DNA from: Gymnopus androsaceus JB14
Lineage: Eukaryota; Basidiomycota; Agaricomycetes; Agaricales; Omphalotaceae
Direction: 5' to 3'
Assembly (NCBI GenBank): GCA_009733575.1
Contig: ML769387.1
Location: forward strand, 62,001-126,000
Length of the DNA stretch: 64,000 nt
Shown here: positions 35,389-49,121 of the stretch, piece by piece
Layout of the letters: each line of letters begins with the position of its first letter
Numbering within the stretch: the stretch's first letter is position 1
Program-made: the position numbers and the translations under genes
Notes under the pieces: model-generated
The model's database searches: none
What the model was told of the DNA's origin: nothing
The model's input: only the letters and a program-made list of their open reading frames with translations

Positions 35389-38300
35389 ATGTCGGATAAT
35401 GAAGATTATATGGACGTGGATGAATCTCCAGTAGTAAAACGGTTCAAAGTTCGTCTCTAGGTTCTTCTTCATTTTTCCCAACCCCTAAATTTGGGCTCAG
35501 TACAAGTCTTATAATGCTGAACTCAAAGATGTTCACCTTCCATCTGTTTTGAGCGCACACTCAAAGGTCGATGAAGAACTTGAGGTAAGAACCAGAAATT
35601 GCCATTCTACGCCATGTTAACGCTGTCTCACTCCCAAGGACACACAATCCCATTTCTACGAGGCTTTATTACATTGGCAACAGCTCAACTTGTCCCCGAG
35701 CTTCATTAAATTCTCAACAAAATCAGCGTCGCTCTCCTCAACCTTACCGCTTCTATTACACAATTGGACAGAGGTTGTAGAGCTGTGGCTGGAAGCACAG
35801 GCTACTTCGGACGATGAGGGTCTAAAAGCTCTACTCGAGTACGTTAACAATTCATTGCGCAGGATTTATTCTGAACTTTTTGTCTAGTCTTTTGCAGAAG
35901 ATTGCACAAGACTTGCGCCTTACTCTCTTACCGGTCTATCCTAATCTACTCGATCGACTGCTTCAGCTTGCAGCACGATCCATTTCTGCTGATGCTCTCA
36001 CTGTTCTTTTATCGACATTATCGGCGCTCTTCAAATATCTCCTGCTCCCTTCGACCGACTCGACTCTCTTGGAACAGACCTGGACGGCTTTCCGAAAAAT
36101 TCTTCCCAAAAATCTTCCTGAAATACAAAGAGCCCTTGCGGAGGTATGGGGATCAGTTTTAAGAAGATTAAAAGCCACTCTTCGTTCTGAAGCTGTGGTT
36201 CTCATAGCTGGGGATCTAGAGGGCATCGATGATGCTGCTGCCTGGTGTTTTGTGTCGGCTTGCAAAGTTAGTTGCTTTGGTTTTCCTATTCTACCATGAA
36301 ACTAATTTTCGATGTAGTCCGTCTCTCAAACCCTGCATACCGTCACTCCAACTATAATCTCTCCCTTGCTGGAATCCTATCTGTCCTGTGCGGACAGTGA
36401 AGCATCCTATACACTAATCCGACGTGTTCTTACTGCATTTATTCATCATGTTAAAGGCCCAGATCAATTTTTACCTGTTGCAGAAATTATTGCCAAGGAG
36501 CACACGAAAATCAGCTCTGCCAAAGACGAAGACGAAGAAAAACTGCGCCGAATACTAGAAGTCGCTGCAGTACCTGCTTCCGTTCGGAATGGATCCAGAT
36601 TAGCTTCTACCCATCTCACGCAGTTGTATGCTTCGACCATGAAGATCCCTGTTCCTGTATCAACTTCCTTGTACCCGGCCATGCTAAAATTCACCTCTGC
36701 CCTTCTTACGGCGGGTGATTTGGCTCTGTGGATGTCGTCTGGGCGGAATCTTCTTGCTCGCTTATGGAACGATGGCTCACAGATGGATAGCAAGTTCTCT
36801 CTCGAGCTACATGGGGTTTTGGCCGAGATGAAGTGGGGTGGATGGAAATCGCTTGCTCTCCCTGAGCTGCTTAAGCGTACTGGGAAGTTGTTGGAAGTGG
36901 AACCCAAGGGAACGCTGAGACTCATGGCTTCGCTTTGTCGGAATGGAAAACTGGGAGAAGTAGATTTAGTTTGGAAGAAAAGAATTACGGAATGGGTGTC
37001 TACAAGATTGGATGAGATGGTTCAGAACGATGTAGCTCTTGATGAAGAAATGGCAAGTCCGTTATTTTTTAAATCTACGCTACCTCGCTCACGGTTTTAG
37101 CAGGGTGCCGAATTTGACGATATCATAGCTTTTTCAAACTTTTTCACTCCCGAAATATCACGGTCGCTTGTTAACTTTGCTGACAAGCATATCAGGTCCA
37201 CACAAGTTGCTCCTGGAGAAGATGTCGATGTGTTTCCTCATCCAGCTTGGATCATCAATCTTTGTTTGCGCTGCTTGGCGACCCGACCAGTCGTAGAGTG
37301 GGCTAAACATGTGGATATAACACAATGGACAAAGTCAAGTATTGAGAGATGGTCTTGGTCTAGACATGTCTTGAGGGTCTGGTTGAGCTGGTGGCAGTCT
37401 GGTATGTTTGCAGCACTTGTATTTCTTACAATACTTTCAACTGATTTTTCTAGTGATCCGTCGACCTCTACTCTTTCATTCGATCAAACATACGAGTTTT
37501 TGAAGGATGCTATCCTTTCGCACTCACATTCGCTCCGTCTCAGCGCATTGAAACTCTTGGCTTCGCAGTTGATCAACGCCCCGCTAGAAACTCGGGAAGC
37601 GATTGAGCGATGTTTACAAGGAGAACAGGTTTCCTTGGATGTTCAAGGCGTCAGAGAACGTGTAGTAAAGATCGGGCGAGTATCGCAGTTGAAGCACGAT
37701 GACCAGCTTGGTGCAGATCTGTGTACACGCTGGCTAATAGGTAATTAACTTCATCACGTCGTAATTGGTTAATACTTATATCTTGACAGCCCAGCTGAAG
37801 GTCAACTTGCGTCCACTGTGGTCGCCGGCTGCCACATCCTTATCCGTGCTTTCGCAAAGGTTTGGCGATGTCGTTTGGACGGTTTTGTTCGAAGAGCTCA
37901 AGACACTTTCGCTGGAGGAGCCTCAGCCAGAGAAGAAAACGAGCACAGGAAGCAGACGGTCAAGGTAGTAACTCAGGATGATCCTTGGGAAGACGAACGG
38001 TCAGTGGAGAGATCCGAGCGCTCACAAATTTCGGGAAATCGTCATATACTGGTTAGATGACCGATCTCATTGCAGAAAGCTTTTTAAAGTGAGTGGTGTT
38101 GGATGGGTTGAGCTTGAGTGCTGTACTTACCACAGTCTACTAGGACTCGAAAGGGAACGAACGGCTAGACAAGCGATCATATGAAAGTCAGATCTTGCAC
38201 ACTTTTGGAGAGTGTCACTTGCTTGCAGAAAAACACAATCGCGAGTTGATTCAGCTCTTTCTGGAAATCACTGGTCCGATGACGGAGCCCAAGCTTCCTC

Positions 38301-41300
38301 GCACCAAGCTCAGTGCTTGGCTTTCCCTCTTCTCCAAGTTTTCCAATCCAAAAGTGCTTTATGCAACCGAAAGCCTACATTCCCTATACATCACTCTCAT
38401 TTCACACGCCGACCGGACACTGCAGTCTCTAGCTTTATCCTGCCTCTTCACCTACAAACAGCGATCCTTGTCTTTGTATGAGAACAAACTGCATGCTCTA
38501 TTGGATGATACAAGATGGCGCGATGAACTCACTTCGCTCGATATCTCTGCCATTGAACCTCAGGATAGAAGTGAAGTTGTCAGTGTCGTCGTTCGACTGC
38601 TCTTTGGGATAATGCTGGAAAGGAAGGGCCGTTCGAGGGGTGCAGACCGTCGGTCAGCTGTCTTAACAGCCCTCGCGGGTTGCTCTAATGACGAGCTTTC
38701 GCTTCTCGTAGAATTAATGCTTAGACCGATCACAGAGGGACAGGGACTACAGCAGGGTGATGCTATCATCCAACGAACGTCGAATGAAGCCTTGGACCGA
38801 CAACTAGTTGGCTTCCTCACGCTGCTGGGAGATGTGCTCAAGAATTTGGGCTCGAGACTCGTCAAATATTGGGATGCCTTGTTAGGAACCACCATGGATA
38901 TCATCGCAAAGGCGCAGGGCCGAATCGATGGGGATGATGCTGAAGCAGATATTGGAGAGGATGACGATGACACTACCCTTCCGACAACCAAGCTCGTGCG
39001 ATCGATTCGACAATTAGGGCTCAAGCGTCTTGCTGACTTTTGCCGCTGTCCGGTCGCATTCGATTTTGCTCCGTATATGAGCGCTGCATTCACTGCCTTC
39101 ATCTCTCCTCGGATACCTCTACTCGACAGGGAGAACACCCAAGCACCATCGGCTCTTCTCGAGCTCTTTTATGTTTGGACACTGAATGATGAACAGGTGC
39201 ATTTCTTAGTTGAATACGACCGACAGGTGGTGCCCAAGATATTCAGCTGCCTTACAGCGGTGAATGTCAAACCCGCCGTAATATCCCGCATCTATGATAT
39301 CGTGGATCGACTTATCGCAATATCTGCGGAAAATGATGAGGTTTCGGAAACCATCTTGCAACCGAATGTATCCCTCCTGCTTTCCAACCTTTCTGTGCTC
39401 GTCGAACGCTCGAAGGGTGTTTCCGCAATTTCTACACCTTTGGGTCAACGACAGATTGGAATCTTATCCCAAATTGCCCAGTATTCGACAAATGCAGAGG
39501 AGGCGTCTACCCTACTCAAATTATTCTCTCCGTTACTTCGCAAACCGCCGAAGATAGTATCTGAGAAGATCAAGGTCGATCTACTGAAGATCGTTGGACA
39601 CCAGATGCGTCTCATTCCTGATTTACAGGACGTATCGTCGGAGGTATACCAGCATCTGTATGAGTTGTTTTCCATGCTTTTTCAGACTCTTCGCTGGCGC
39701 CAAGCTCGAATGAGTCTCGTCGGTGCCTTCCATGACCTTGCCAACATCCAAGTTTCCTTGCAGGATTTGGCGGAGTTGATGGAATCGTTGAATGCTTATT
39801 CAACGAAGAGGGTGGATGAGCCCGACTTTGAGCGTCGCTTGACAGCATTTGCCAGTTTGAACGATTCTCTCTACCGAACGCTATCAGTCTCTGACTGGCT
39901 TCCCGTCCTTTACAACATGCTCAGTTTCATCCAGGATCCTGCAGAATTGGCGATACGCAACAACGCCTCATTCTCCATGCGCCATTTTGTTGATCTCGTT
40001 GCAGCCCAAACCTCGGACGAGCACAATAAAATCTTTTCCCGGGTGCTTTTCCCTGGTCTCAAGAACGGATTGAAGTCGAAGAACGAGATGGTGCGCGCAG
40101 AGGTCCTTGGTGTCATTGCTTACGCGGTGGCAAAATGCGAGAACCTCAACTCGCTGCAGGACATGAAAGTCCTTCTAGCCAACGGGGATGAAGAGGCCAA
40201 TTTCTTCAATAATATTCATCATGTTCAGCTGCACCGTCGCTCTAGGGCCCTACGTCGGCTCGCAGATCAATGTGACGAACAGCCACTTCGAAACTCCACT
40301 CTCACTGAAATCCTTCTACCTCTTATCTCCAACTACATTGTCGAAACCTCCTCCTTGGATCACCATCTTGTCAATGACTCGATTCATGCAACAGGGCGTC
40401 TGGCTAAACATCTATCCTGGAAGTCGTACTATGCGCTCGTACTCAAATACCTCCGCCTGTCTAAGGCGAAGGACGAGAGAGAGCGTGTCTATGTACGAAC
40501 TGTTGTTTCTGTGCTCGAGAATTTCCCTTTCGTAATGGGGGATGAGATTCAGGAGAGCGAAGAAGTTGGCATGGACCAAGGAAATGCTGAGGATGTCGAT
40601 GAAGCATTAGGCGTTGAGGAGGCTAAACCTGTTCCAACGGCAAGCAGCAACCAGATAGCTGATGCGGTGAATGTTCATCTTCTTCCGACCCTCTTGACCT
40701 ACCTTGAATCGCGAAGCGCCACTACAGAGGATACAACTCGAATACCGATTGCTGTGGGGGTGGTTAAAGTTGCTCGCAATCTACCTCCTGCGTCGGCCCA
40801 ATTGCAGATCACTCGATTGTTAACTACTACGAGTCAAATCATGCGTAGCAAGTCTCAAGAGACTAGGGATCTGACTCGAGATACCCTTTGTCGAATCGCA
40901 GTTGTATTGGGATCGGATTATTTGGCGTTGATCATTCGGGAATTGAGAGCAGCGCTGCTACGGGGCCCCCATCTTCACATCCTAGCGGCCACAGTTCATC
41001 ATATCCTCGCCCATGTGACCAAGGCAGAAAACATCGAGAACTTTGGCGTCCTCGATGATTGTGTTCCAGATATCGCCCACGTATCTTCTGAAGTGATTTT
41101 TGGAGAATCTGGGAAGGATGTACAAGCTGAAGGCTTTAAGACCAAGTTACGAGAAGTTAAGTCTTCCTCGTCAAAAGGATTGGATTCGTTCCATATCACT
41201 GCTAAGCATGTTTCGCCGGCCAAAATCAATGGGCTTCTTCTGCCTTTACGGGCCATCATGCAGGAGACGGAATCGCTGAAAGTCATGCAATCAGTGGACG

Positions 41301-43743
41301 AAGTATTAAAGCAGATTGCAGGGGGTCTCAATTCAAATCAACACCTCCTTCCGCCGGATCTGCTGTCGTTGTGCCACACACTCATCACTCAGAACTCCCG
41401 TTTTCTACAGCAAGCTGCTCCTCGCAGAAAACACCTTGTAAAAGGCGACGCCATTGTTCAAACGAAACGCCAAATCGCTGTTCACGCAGACCATTTTGCA
41501 AACAACTCATTCCGGTATGTTTATTTTCCAAGCCAGTAGTCTTACGACAAACTGACAATACTCCCTTAGCTTTGTTGTTTTTGGTTTAGACCTGCTTAAC
41601 ACCGCCCTCCGTCGCAATAAATTCAACTTCCAGGATACCGCGCTCATGTCTCGTCTGGAGTCCATGATTGTAGCGGTCGGAAACACGCTCTACTCGACGA
41701 ACTCACATGTCCTGATTTCGGGTCTAAGAACCGTGTCGGGTCTCGTAAAATGTCCCTTGAAAGCTGTTGAGCGTTCTCTTCCTGTGTATATCAGGCAAAC
41801 ATTGGACATCCTGAAACAAGTCGGCACTACCGAGTCGGAGGTTGCTCAGACAGCTCTCAAAACCCTTTCATCGATGTTCCGTGATGGTCCAGCTGTTGGT
41901 GTCAAGGAGAAAGATCTCGCATTCCTGTTGGAAATCGTTACTCCAGATCTAGAAGAACCTTCCCGTCAAAGTTCGGTCTTTGCAATACTTCGCGCCATTG
42001 TCGCAAGGAAATTTGTTGTTCCTGAGATATACGACATTATGGATAAGGTCGCCGAAATAATGGTTACAAATCAGTCTGCGCAAGTGCAGGAACTCTGCAG
42101 GAGCGTCCTTCTACAGTTCCTGCTTGATTATCCACAGGGGAAAGGCCGACTCCGCAACCAAATGACCTTCCTTACAAAAAACCTGTCCTATGAATACGAA
42201 AGCGGACGGAAGAGTGTCATGGAACTACTTGGTGCTGTCATTTCCAAATTTCAAGTGGGTCTCGTCCGCGAATACGCTGACCTCGTCTTTGTCGCTCTGG
42301 TCATGGCCATTGCCAATGACGATTCATCCAAGTGCAGGGAAATGGCGGCGCATCTGGTCAAGTCTCTCGTTGGGCGTCTCGACGAAGAGAAAAGAGCAGA
42401 GATGATGTCACATCTCCATACATGGTCTTCGCAGTACACTCACCCTCCTTTGGTCCGAGTATCGGCGCAAGTATATGGTTTAGCGATTGATGCGTTACAA
42501 GCTGAAATCACCTCGTTCACGGGCTCGATCCTTGGAGATATTCGTGGATCCTTAGAGCACAGTGCAAGGCAACTCGAAGATATGGAGGATGACGATTCCA
42601 TGGACGTTGAACTTGAATGGCAACTCCCTTATCATTCTCTTATTGCATTGGCAAAACTAGCAAAAGTTTTTCCCGAACTCATAACGCAGTCGGAACACAT
42701 AGACTGGAGTCTCGTAGTAAAGCATCTGCTATTCCCTCACGCGTGGGTACGCACGGCGTCTTCCCGTTTACTGGGTACTTTGTTCAGTTCTGCTGCCATC
42801 CAAGCTCCGCCAACCGTTGACGTGGATGCTCCTTTCTCACCATTGTCGGCTATGGGTATGAGGGAGATCGCTGGAAAAACTTTGCCAGCAGCTTAAAAGC
42901 GAAAATCTTGGATGACGCTCTTAGCCTGCAAACGGTTAAGAATCTCTTCTTCATCGGCAAATGTTATGCCGCTATCCCGTTCCCAACAGACAGTATCGAT
43001 GACAGCGCTCAGGAAGATCCTCGTGACGACGAAGTGATCGATGATACAACAGCTAACCAGCAAAAACATCCTTTGCCATGGATGTTCTCGAAGGTTTCAT
43101 ATCAAGTACGGTCTGCTCTTATCGCCAAACGAAAACATCCCTCAGGCCGAGTAAGTCTTCCCATCTGCTTTTCTTTTGCGCTGTATAACTGATTATACTT
43201 CGTTAGCCTAACTGGCACAATCAACCGTTCGCTGTGCTCCGCTGGTTCGCTGCTATGGCGTCTTTCTTGGACGCCCCAATTTTGGAGCGTTTCCTTGTTC
43301 ATATCCTTTCCCCCATCTATCGAATCATTGAGGATGATACAATTCGTGATGCCAAAATGAGTGTGTTCCCTTCCTATCACGCTTATAACTGTTGCCGAGC
43401 TTAGCTCTTTCTAGCTGAACTCAAGGACACCGCAGTGGAGCTACAAGATCTTATACAGTCAAAAGTGGGAACAACCAAATTCTCCACAGTGTATAGTCAG
43501 ATTCGTCAAGGCATCGTGTCTGTACAACGCGAGCGTAAAGAAGCTAGAGTGTTGCAAGTTGCCACAAACCCTCAAGCAGCAGCGAGTCGCAAAGCGCACA
43601 AAAATACAGTGAAAAAAGAAAGTAGGAAGCGGAAAAATCAGACGTTTGTGTGAGTATCACTTCGCTTTCAATTTGTTTCTACTTTTGACTGACCTTCTAT
43701 TAGGGACGGCAAAGGCAAACTGAAGAGGCAGCGTGAAGAATAA
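35389..43743 (+). CDS. UTP20: U3 snoRNP-associated HEAT-repeat protein UTP20
   Basis: Nucleolar, about 2,600-residue alpha-solenoid protein of the small-subunit processome, needed for 18S rRNA maturation. Starts MSDNEDYMDVDESPVVKRFK and continues NAELKDVHLPSVLSAHSKVD. HEAT-like repeats run throughout; family landmarks are WRDPSAHKFREIVIYWLDD, LLAEKHNRELIQLF, LLPLRAIMQETESLKVMQSV, LPPDLLSLCHTLITQNSRFL, FVVFGLDLLNTALRRNKFNF and the basic tail NPQAAASRKAHKNTVKKESR ending KLKRQREE. One exon of about 3.3 kb (38.2-41.5 kb) is uninterrupted. About ten introns; that at 37053-37100 has a GC donor. Single-base frame breaks near 37930-37945, near 37995-38008 and at A5 42874-42878; since UTP20 is normally essential, these look like sequence errors. 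Whole-gene length matches the family. Confidence 0.92.
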
Positions 43744-45016
43744 ATACCTGAGGATTTTTTCTGTGATCTAATGCAGTTGTATCCATAAATCTGTGTCCAT
43801 TTTCGTGTAGCATATATGAACCTATCCTTGACAGCGACAAAATATTGCCCACGTTCGGCCTGAAGCAAGTTTCCGGATGGCTGAATATCTGTTTGTATTG
43901 AGCCAACTCTTACTGTTAGTGCGAAAGGCATTCGGTCAGGACTTCAGCTGTCATTGGCATCTCCAGCCGTAACGTCTCCAATGAATGATCCTGAAGCGGC
44001 TATCCGGGCCAAGGCCTAAACAACCAAACCGAGGGATCACAGAGCAGAACCTTGGATGGAGCTCTTGAAAAAATAGACTATTTCACCTGAAACAGTAAGG
44101 TAAATATCTGACTGTGCTGGTTGTGAACATATATGAATGTCTCTCAAACTAGGAAGGTGCATCACCAAGAAGCCGCGAATGGAATGGGAGGCACCGCGAA
44201 CAGTCGCTTGAACTCATCGAAGTTCATCCTAGGCTCGTTACTCTAGATAACCCCAATTAAAAAGCAATGAGTAGAAAACGTCTCCCCAATCATTGCACTC
44301 GTTTATCTCCAGCTTTCAAGGCGAGGATTTGAGTAAGATGAGGGGCAAACTCGAAGTCACTGCCGCAAGCGTTTCCTGAAAAGTCTGTCGTACTCGAGAA
44401 AGCAAGGTTGGGTGAGCCTCGATGTAAGCTCCTTTCGGACAAAATATTATCCAGAAGAGTCTGAACACGTTTGATTTCGGGTTCCTCTCAAAAGTTCATG
44501 GCGGGATGAAGGAGTAGAAACTTGATCTGATTCAGTTTGTCTGCGATAAGTGCATGGTTCGTCTCAATCACAGAGGCAAAAGGTGAATGAGGAGTATCCC
44601 ACCGTGTGCTAGGACATGGAAGTTAAAGTCAAGCCGCAAGCGGAAAAGGCGCGGCTCGTCCCAGATTAGTAGACTTGATTCGTGCTTCAGCTTCTGTATG
44701 AAGGGACCGATCGCTTCTAGTTAAAGTAGGTATGTACTGCTTTGGCAAGGGAAATATCTCATAGCATCTGTAACAAGAGTAAGTATGTGAGCTCCAAAAT
44801 TTACCTGTCCAGTTCGTCGATAAATCTTTCCATTGGATGTCGTTTAAAGTGAGAGTGTCTATAATTTTCACTGACTCAAGATTTCAATTGCAATCCACCC
44901 ATACAACGAAGGAACTTTTATTGGGCTACATTTTCGGAATGAAACGAGGGTGCACTACGCGCATACATAACTCTTATTCTCCGCCCGAGGTATCTCTTTT
45001 GGCAACGACTACTTAT
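43744..45016. other. Intergenic, convergent
   Basis: 3' ends of UTP20 and the first GH7 gene face each other here. Short ORFs (for example minus strand 44629-44871) show no resemblance to known proteins. No repeat recognised. Confidence 0.5.
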
Positions 45017-46810
45017 CTAAGCGCTAAACGTCGAGCCGATGGCACCAAACTTGATGTTGGAGAAGATGACATTGGAGTTGGGAGACTCGGCCTCGGTGGT
45101 AGCGGAATCACCTGAAGTGACTGGGCAAGATCCACGGGCGTCACCTGGTGCAGTTCCGCCGACAGGGAAATCGCTGTCGAGCCAGAGCATGTTCACCTAT
45201 TCGAGGTCAGAACGGGTTCATTCCTGTTTCTTTTCACTTACGGCGGTGTCATCCCAGATGGACATAACCAAAACCATACCAGTGTTGAAGGCTTCGGCCA
45301 TAGCTGCCAATCCACCCTTCTCGTCAAAGGTGTCAGTCTCGGCAAAGGCTGTAGTTTCTTGTTCACAGAACTCGGTCGAAATCGCGTTGGTTGCGGTGAT
45401 TCCAGCGACATTCGTGTTAACGTTCTGGATGATGTTCCCGTTCTGAACGTAGAGACGGTTGATGGAAGAAAGAGTACCGGTGCTCTCGTTGTTCGAAGAG
45501 ATAAACTGGGTGACAACAGTGAAAGGCTGAGTGGTGTCGACGGTCATTCCGGGGCCGTAAAAGTCGGTGACACCAAGACGGAACGGGTTGAAGTCGCAGC
45601 CAGCCTGGTCACAGAAACCAGTAGTAGCGTTGGCAGCAGAACAATCGGTGCCAGTGCATGAGGTTTGTTCAGTGACAGTGCAAGAGTGAGCAGTCAAAGC
45701 TGTCGACATCGAGTTGGCTTCCCAGATCTAGTGAATTGTGTAAGTGGACCTTCAATCTCAACTATTGGTGAAGACCCACATCCATCTCAACACAGCAGGT
45801 ACCCATGCTACCTGTTCCACTGTTATCGTTAGGGTCCTGAGGGTTAGGTGTCTACATACATCCACGTCAGTATACTATATTCAGCCTGATTACAGGAAGT
45901 TCGAGCGCACCCAGTCAACGATGTTAGCCACTCCATCGATGAACTTGATGTCCTGAGGGCATTGAGAATCACAGTAGCCAGTTCCGTACTGAGCGCCGGC
46001 CTTGTTAGTGGGGAATCGAGCCTATAAGATCAGTTGAGAAGTCGTACTATACGTTTGATTATCGTATTTAAACTTACAACTCCACCGTCCGCATCCATTT
46101 GCGAGAAGTAGAGTGCTCCATTAATACCACAAGGGAGGTTAGAAACATCGACGGTAAAGGTGAACTCCTGGTTGACCAGTTTGAAGATCTCGTATTCGGT
46201 CTCGCTTCCAGCAGCCATCAAGTACAGGCGGGAACCAACGTTCTTTTGCTCAGAGACTGTCACATAGCCGAGAGTCAAAGAGTCACCGGTGGTGGTAACA
46301 CCGTAGGTCTCTGAAAATCTCTGTATTAGAACTGAGTGCGAAAGAAAGAAAAGACCAATTTGCCTTCGTAGTCAGCTCCGTCGAGTGCACATTCGGCAGC
46401 ACTACAGATGTGTTAGATGAACATCTACTTGTGTAGATAGTTAACTTCGCACCAGACGGTTGGACCTGTAGACAGAATGCATCAGTAGAGAAATTTGTGA
46501 AAATTAGGTTATCGTACTCGTGCAGATACTAAAGTCCCATTCGTTGCCTGTTAACGAAATGAATACAAAAATCATAATAATACCAGGAGGAAAGTCGCGT
46601 ACCATCGTAACAGTTAGTCGTAGAACCAACTTGGTGTAGGTAGCGCCAGTTAGCGTCAACAACAACTGAGCCATCCACTGTCGTGCAACCCGATGCGGTA
46701 CATGTCTCCCAGGTAAGAGGAGGGTGAACCTCAGGTGTGAGCGTACCGATCTGTTGACCGTACGCGACAGCGAAGAAAGCAAAGGAGATGAGAGCAGCAG
46801 AGCGAAACAT
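45017..46810 (-). CDS. GH7 cellobiohydrolase without CBM1
   Basis: Secreted exo-cellulase releasing cellobiose from cellulose chain ends, retaining mechanism. Signal peptide [20 protein letters not shown], then [78 protein letters not shown] and the catalytic E-x-D-x-x-E in CCAEMDIWEANSM (GTCCAEMD, then an intron, then IWEAN). The C-terminal part reads [40 protein letters not shown] and [20 protein letters not shown], ending [15 protein letters not shown] with a stop where copy 2 continues into a linker and CBM1. All frames open across about nine short introns; the one at 46311-46363 has a GC donor. About 450 aa. Tandem paralogue of the gene at 49122-51147. Confidence 0.92.
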
Positions 46811-46866
46811 CCTTGACGATTGTGTTAAACCGATGGAGACAATGTAGTACGACAAAAAACCTACGC

Positions 46867-46874
46867 CTTTTATA
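46867..46874 (-). promoter_or_regulatory. TATA box of GH7 copy 1
   Basis: TATAAAAG on the minus strand, 57-64 bp upstream of the ATG. The same motif stands at almost the same distance in copy 2. Confidence 0.6.
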
Positions 46875-49121
46875 CCCATCGCTGGGTACATAGTAAAGGT
46901 CGAAGAAAGGCTAATGTAGCACCACTGTTTTGCGGATTTTGTTCGGTTATGAATTCTGGAGAGAGAAACGCATTAAACCGCGTATTTCCCGTGAGTGCAC
47001 ATGCAAGTGGTGCATACTGCGTGAATATTCTAGAGTTTGGGAAGGCGGTAAACGACAAGATTCAAGGAAACTCGTAAAACGGAGCTTCCGGATGCGACTG
47101 CCGCACAATAGTGGTACCATCGGAGTTTTTTCGTAACAATTAAGAGGAGCCGGGGCTACTACACAACACAGTTTAGTGTTTATTTAAACTTGGTTCAATC
47201 TTGGAAAGGCACTCACGCGCTTGTATTTTCTATTTAATGAGCCTCTCGACACTTCCTAACAGTCCATGAACATTCAATATGTTCTATTATAAGTCATTGA
47301 TTAGTTGAACGCGCCAACGCGTCCGTTTGGAGAGATCATTCGGAAAGACTTTGGAATTATTTTGACTGCGCAACCAGGTTCTCACAGCAGCGACGTTGGA
47401 CTTGGATGAAATTGCTACGTATTGATTTTCCGAAAGGGTTTTCATCCTCCTTATACAGTCTTATTCGTGCGTGATCCATATTTCTATAATTATGCACAAC
47501 TTGACTGCTGGAAGGTAAGAAACTATATGACGAACGAGCGGGACATGAAAGCACCTGGTTTCTTCAATGAAGGACCAGAACTCGAGTAATTGCATTAATT
47601 CATCACTGTGAAGGTATTCGGAGAACCTGTGACCGAGAATTCGAAAGAGCAGCAATAGATTTGAAAGCATGGGATGTAAGTTACTGTGTCTTCGGGACGC
47701 TGATACATTGACCATGGGAGTGAAGGGTAGTAAAGTAAGGCGGCGCGCCTAGTACTTAAGTGTACGCGAATCATGAGTCTGAACAGCTGAATCACTCAGC
47801 GTGACGGTGATTGCATTTGGTGAAATGCCTTGCGAGTGAGCGCTAATGATGACGGTACGAACGGCGCGGAAAGCCGCAACCGTATCGCCGCGCACGTGGC
47901 CGCGTACCATCAAGTCCTCGTCATCCGGTTGGCTTCCGAATGGTTCCGTTTTTGGGTGATAGTGAACACCCAGTCGTACTTCAAACCTCTGTACATGTCT
48001 TAGTACGATGTATTTCTCCTGGACTTCTGTGTAATTTCGTGCTCTTGTTCTCTGACTCTTCAAGTCATTCGGACTCGAATGACTTCACCTGGCACCATTG
48101 TATCCTTAGTTTTCACCCTGAATTTATCTTTGACTTATCCCCTCTGACTTGGGCTTAGTACTACGGTTCCAGAGTAGTATAAAATGTAGTAGATAGTTCT
48201 CAATCTATCCAGAATTCGCGCCCAGTTCATCGCTTGACCTGCCTCAGCCAGGTACGAATACCTCAGCGATCGTTTTGAGCTTCCAATCAACGCTTGGGTT
48301 GACGACGAACGCGAAACGTACGACTACGAGGATGGCGAATGGCTCAGTTGAGGGAAATCTTCCATTTATTGTTATCTATTGCACAAACGTACAGATTCTT
48401 CGATTTAATACAGTACTTACCTAGACAGAGTTCGCTACCATACCGCGCAAAGGCGAATAAACGGTATTAAATTTTTTTAAAGCAATCACGATTGCGTGCG
48501 CGAGTCTCCGATGAGGTCCTCCACAATCATTGCTGGATGCTTCTTGACCCTATTACTACTCGGATAAGATATGCTGTGGCTAGAGAGTAGGAGGGAGACT
48601 CAGAATAGTCTGAGCCTCGGAGTGAAAAGTATAATATTTAGACCTGTTTTTGGCTGGGCTTGGCCCGCGCTTGGGTGGGTATAAAACCACGAGAAGCGGG
48701 ACCAAGACCTGAGTTGACCGCACCAAAGTACAGGCCATTGTAAATGGTACCTCACAGGTGGGAGGCGGGAGAGCTGAGACGCTATACGTGACGGTCGTAA
48801 GACGCGTTGAGAGTTCGAGTCCAAGAGTTGAGCGTCTAATCGACGCACGATAAGCCTGCATCTGCCACGGAACTACGTTTGGTGAGTTAAACGGCTATTT
48901 AAGAAGCATGTTGAGCTACGATTTCGAAAATCCACAGGCTGAGAAACTGTAGCTTGCATTTTGAACCCGTTTGGTATCTTTATTGCATCGTGATTCACGT
49001 ATTTTGAGCGCAACGATCAAGAAACGATTCAAATGATATTTCATGATTTGAGGACATTTTAGCGAGTTTACTAGGTACATAGCCAGCTGTCATCCCGAGT
49101 AAAAATGAACGATATAGATAT
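46875..49121. other. Intergenic between the tandem GH7 genes
   Basis: About 2.2 kb without a recognised gene. A minus-strand ORF at 47749-48063 (about 104 aa) has no recognised motif. A CreA-type CCGGGG hexamer at about 47152-47157 lies about 340 bp upstream of the GH7 copy 1 start; a single hexamer is weak evidence for glucose repression. Confidence 0.45.

Noticed and set aside
38560..39138. Minus-strand 192-aa ORF inside UTP20
   Set aside because: Lies within the uninterrupted 3.3-kb UTP20 exon in the opposite direction; Ser-rich antisense of Glu/Asp-rich HEAT repeats.
45359..45661. Plus-strand ORFs inside the GH7 genes (also 49309-50103, 264 aa)
   Set aside because: Antisense of GH7 coding exons; the 49309 ORF is long only because GH7 codon use leaves that frame open, and it has no signal of its own.
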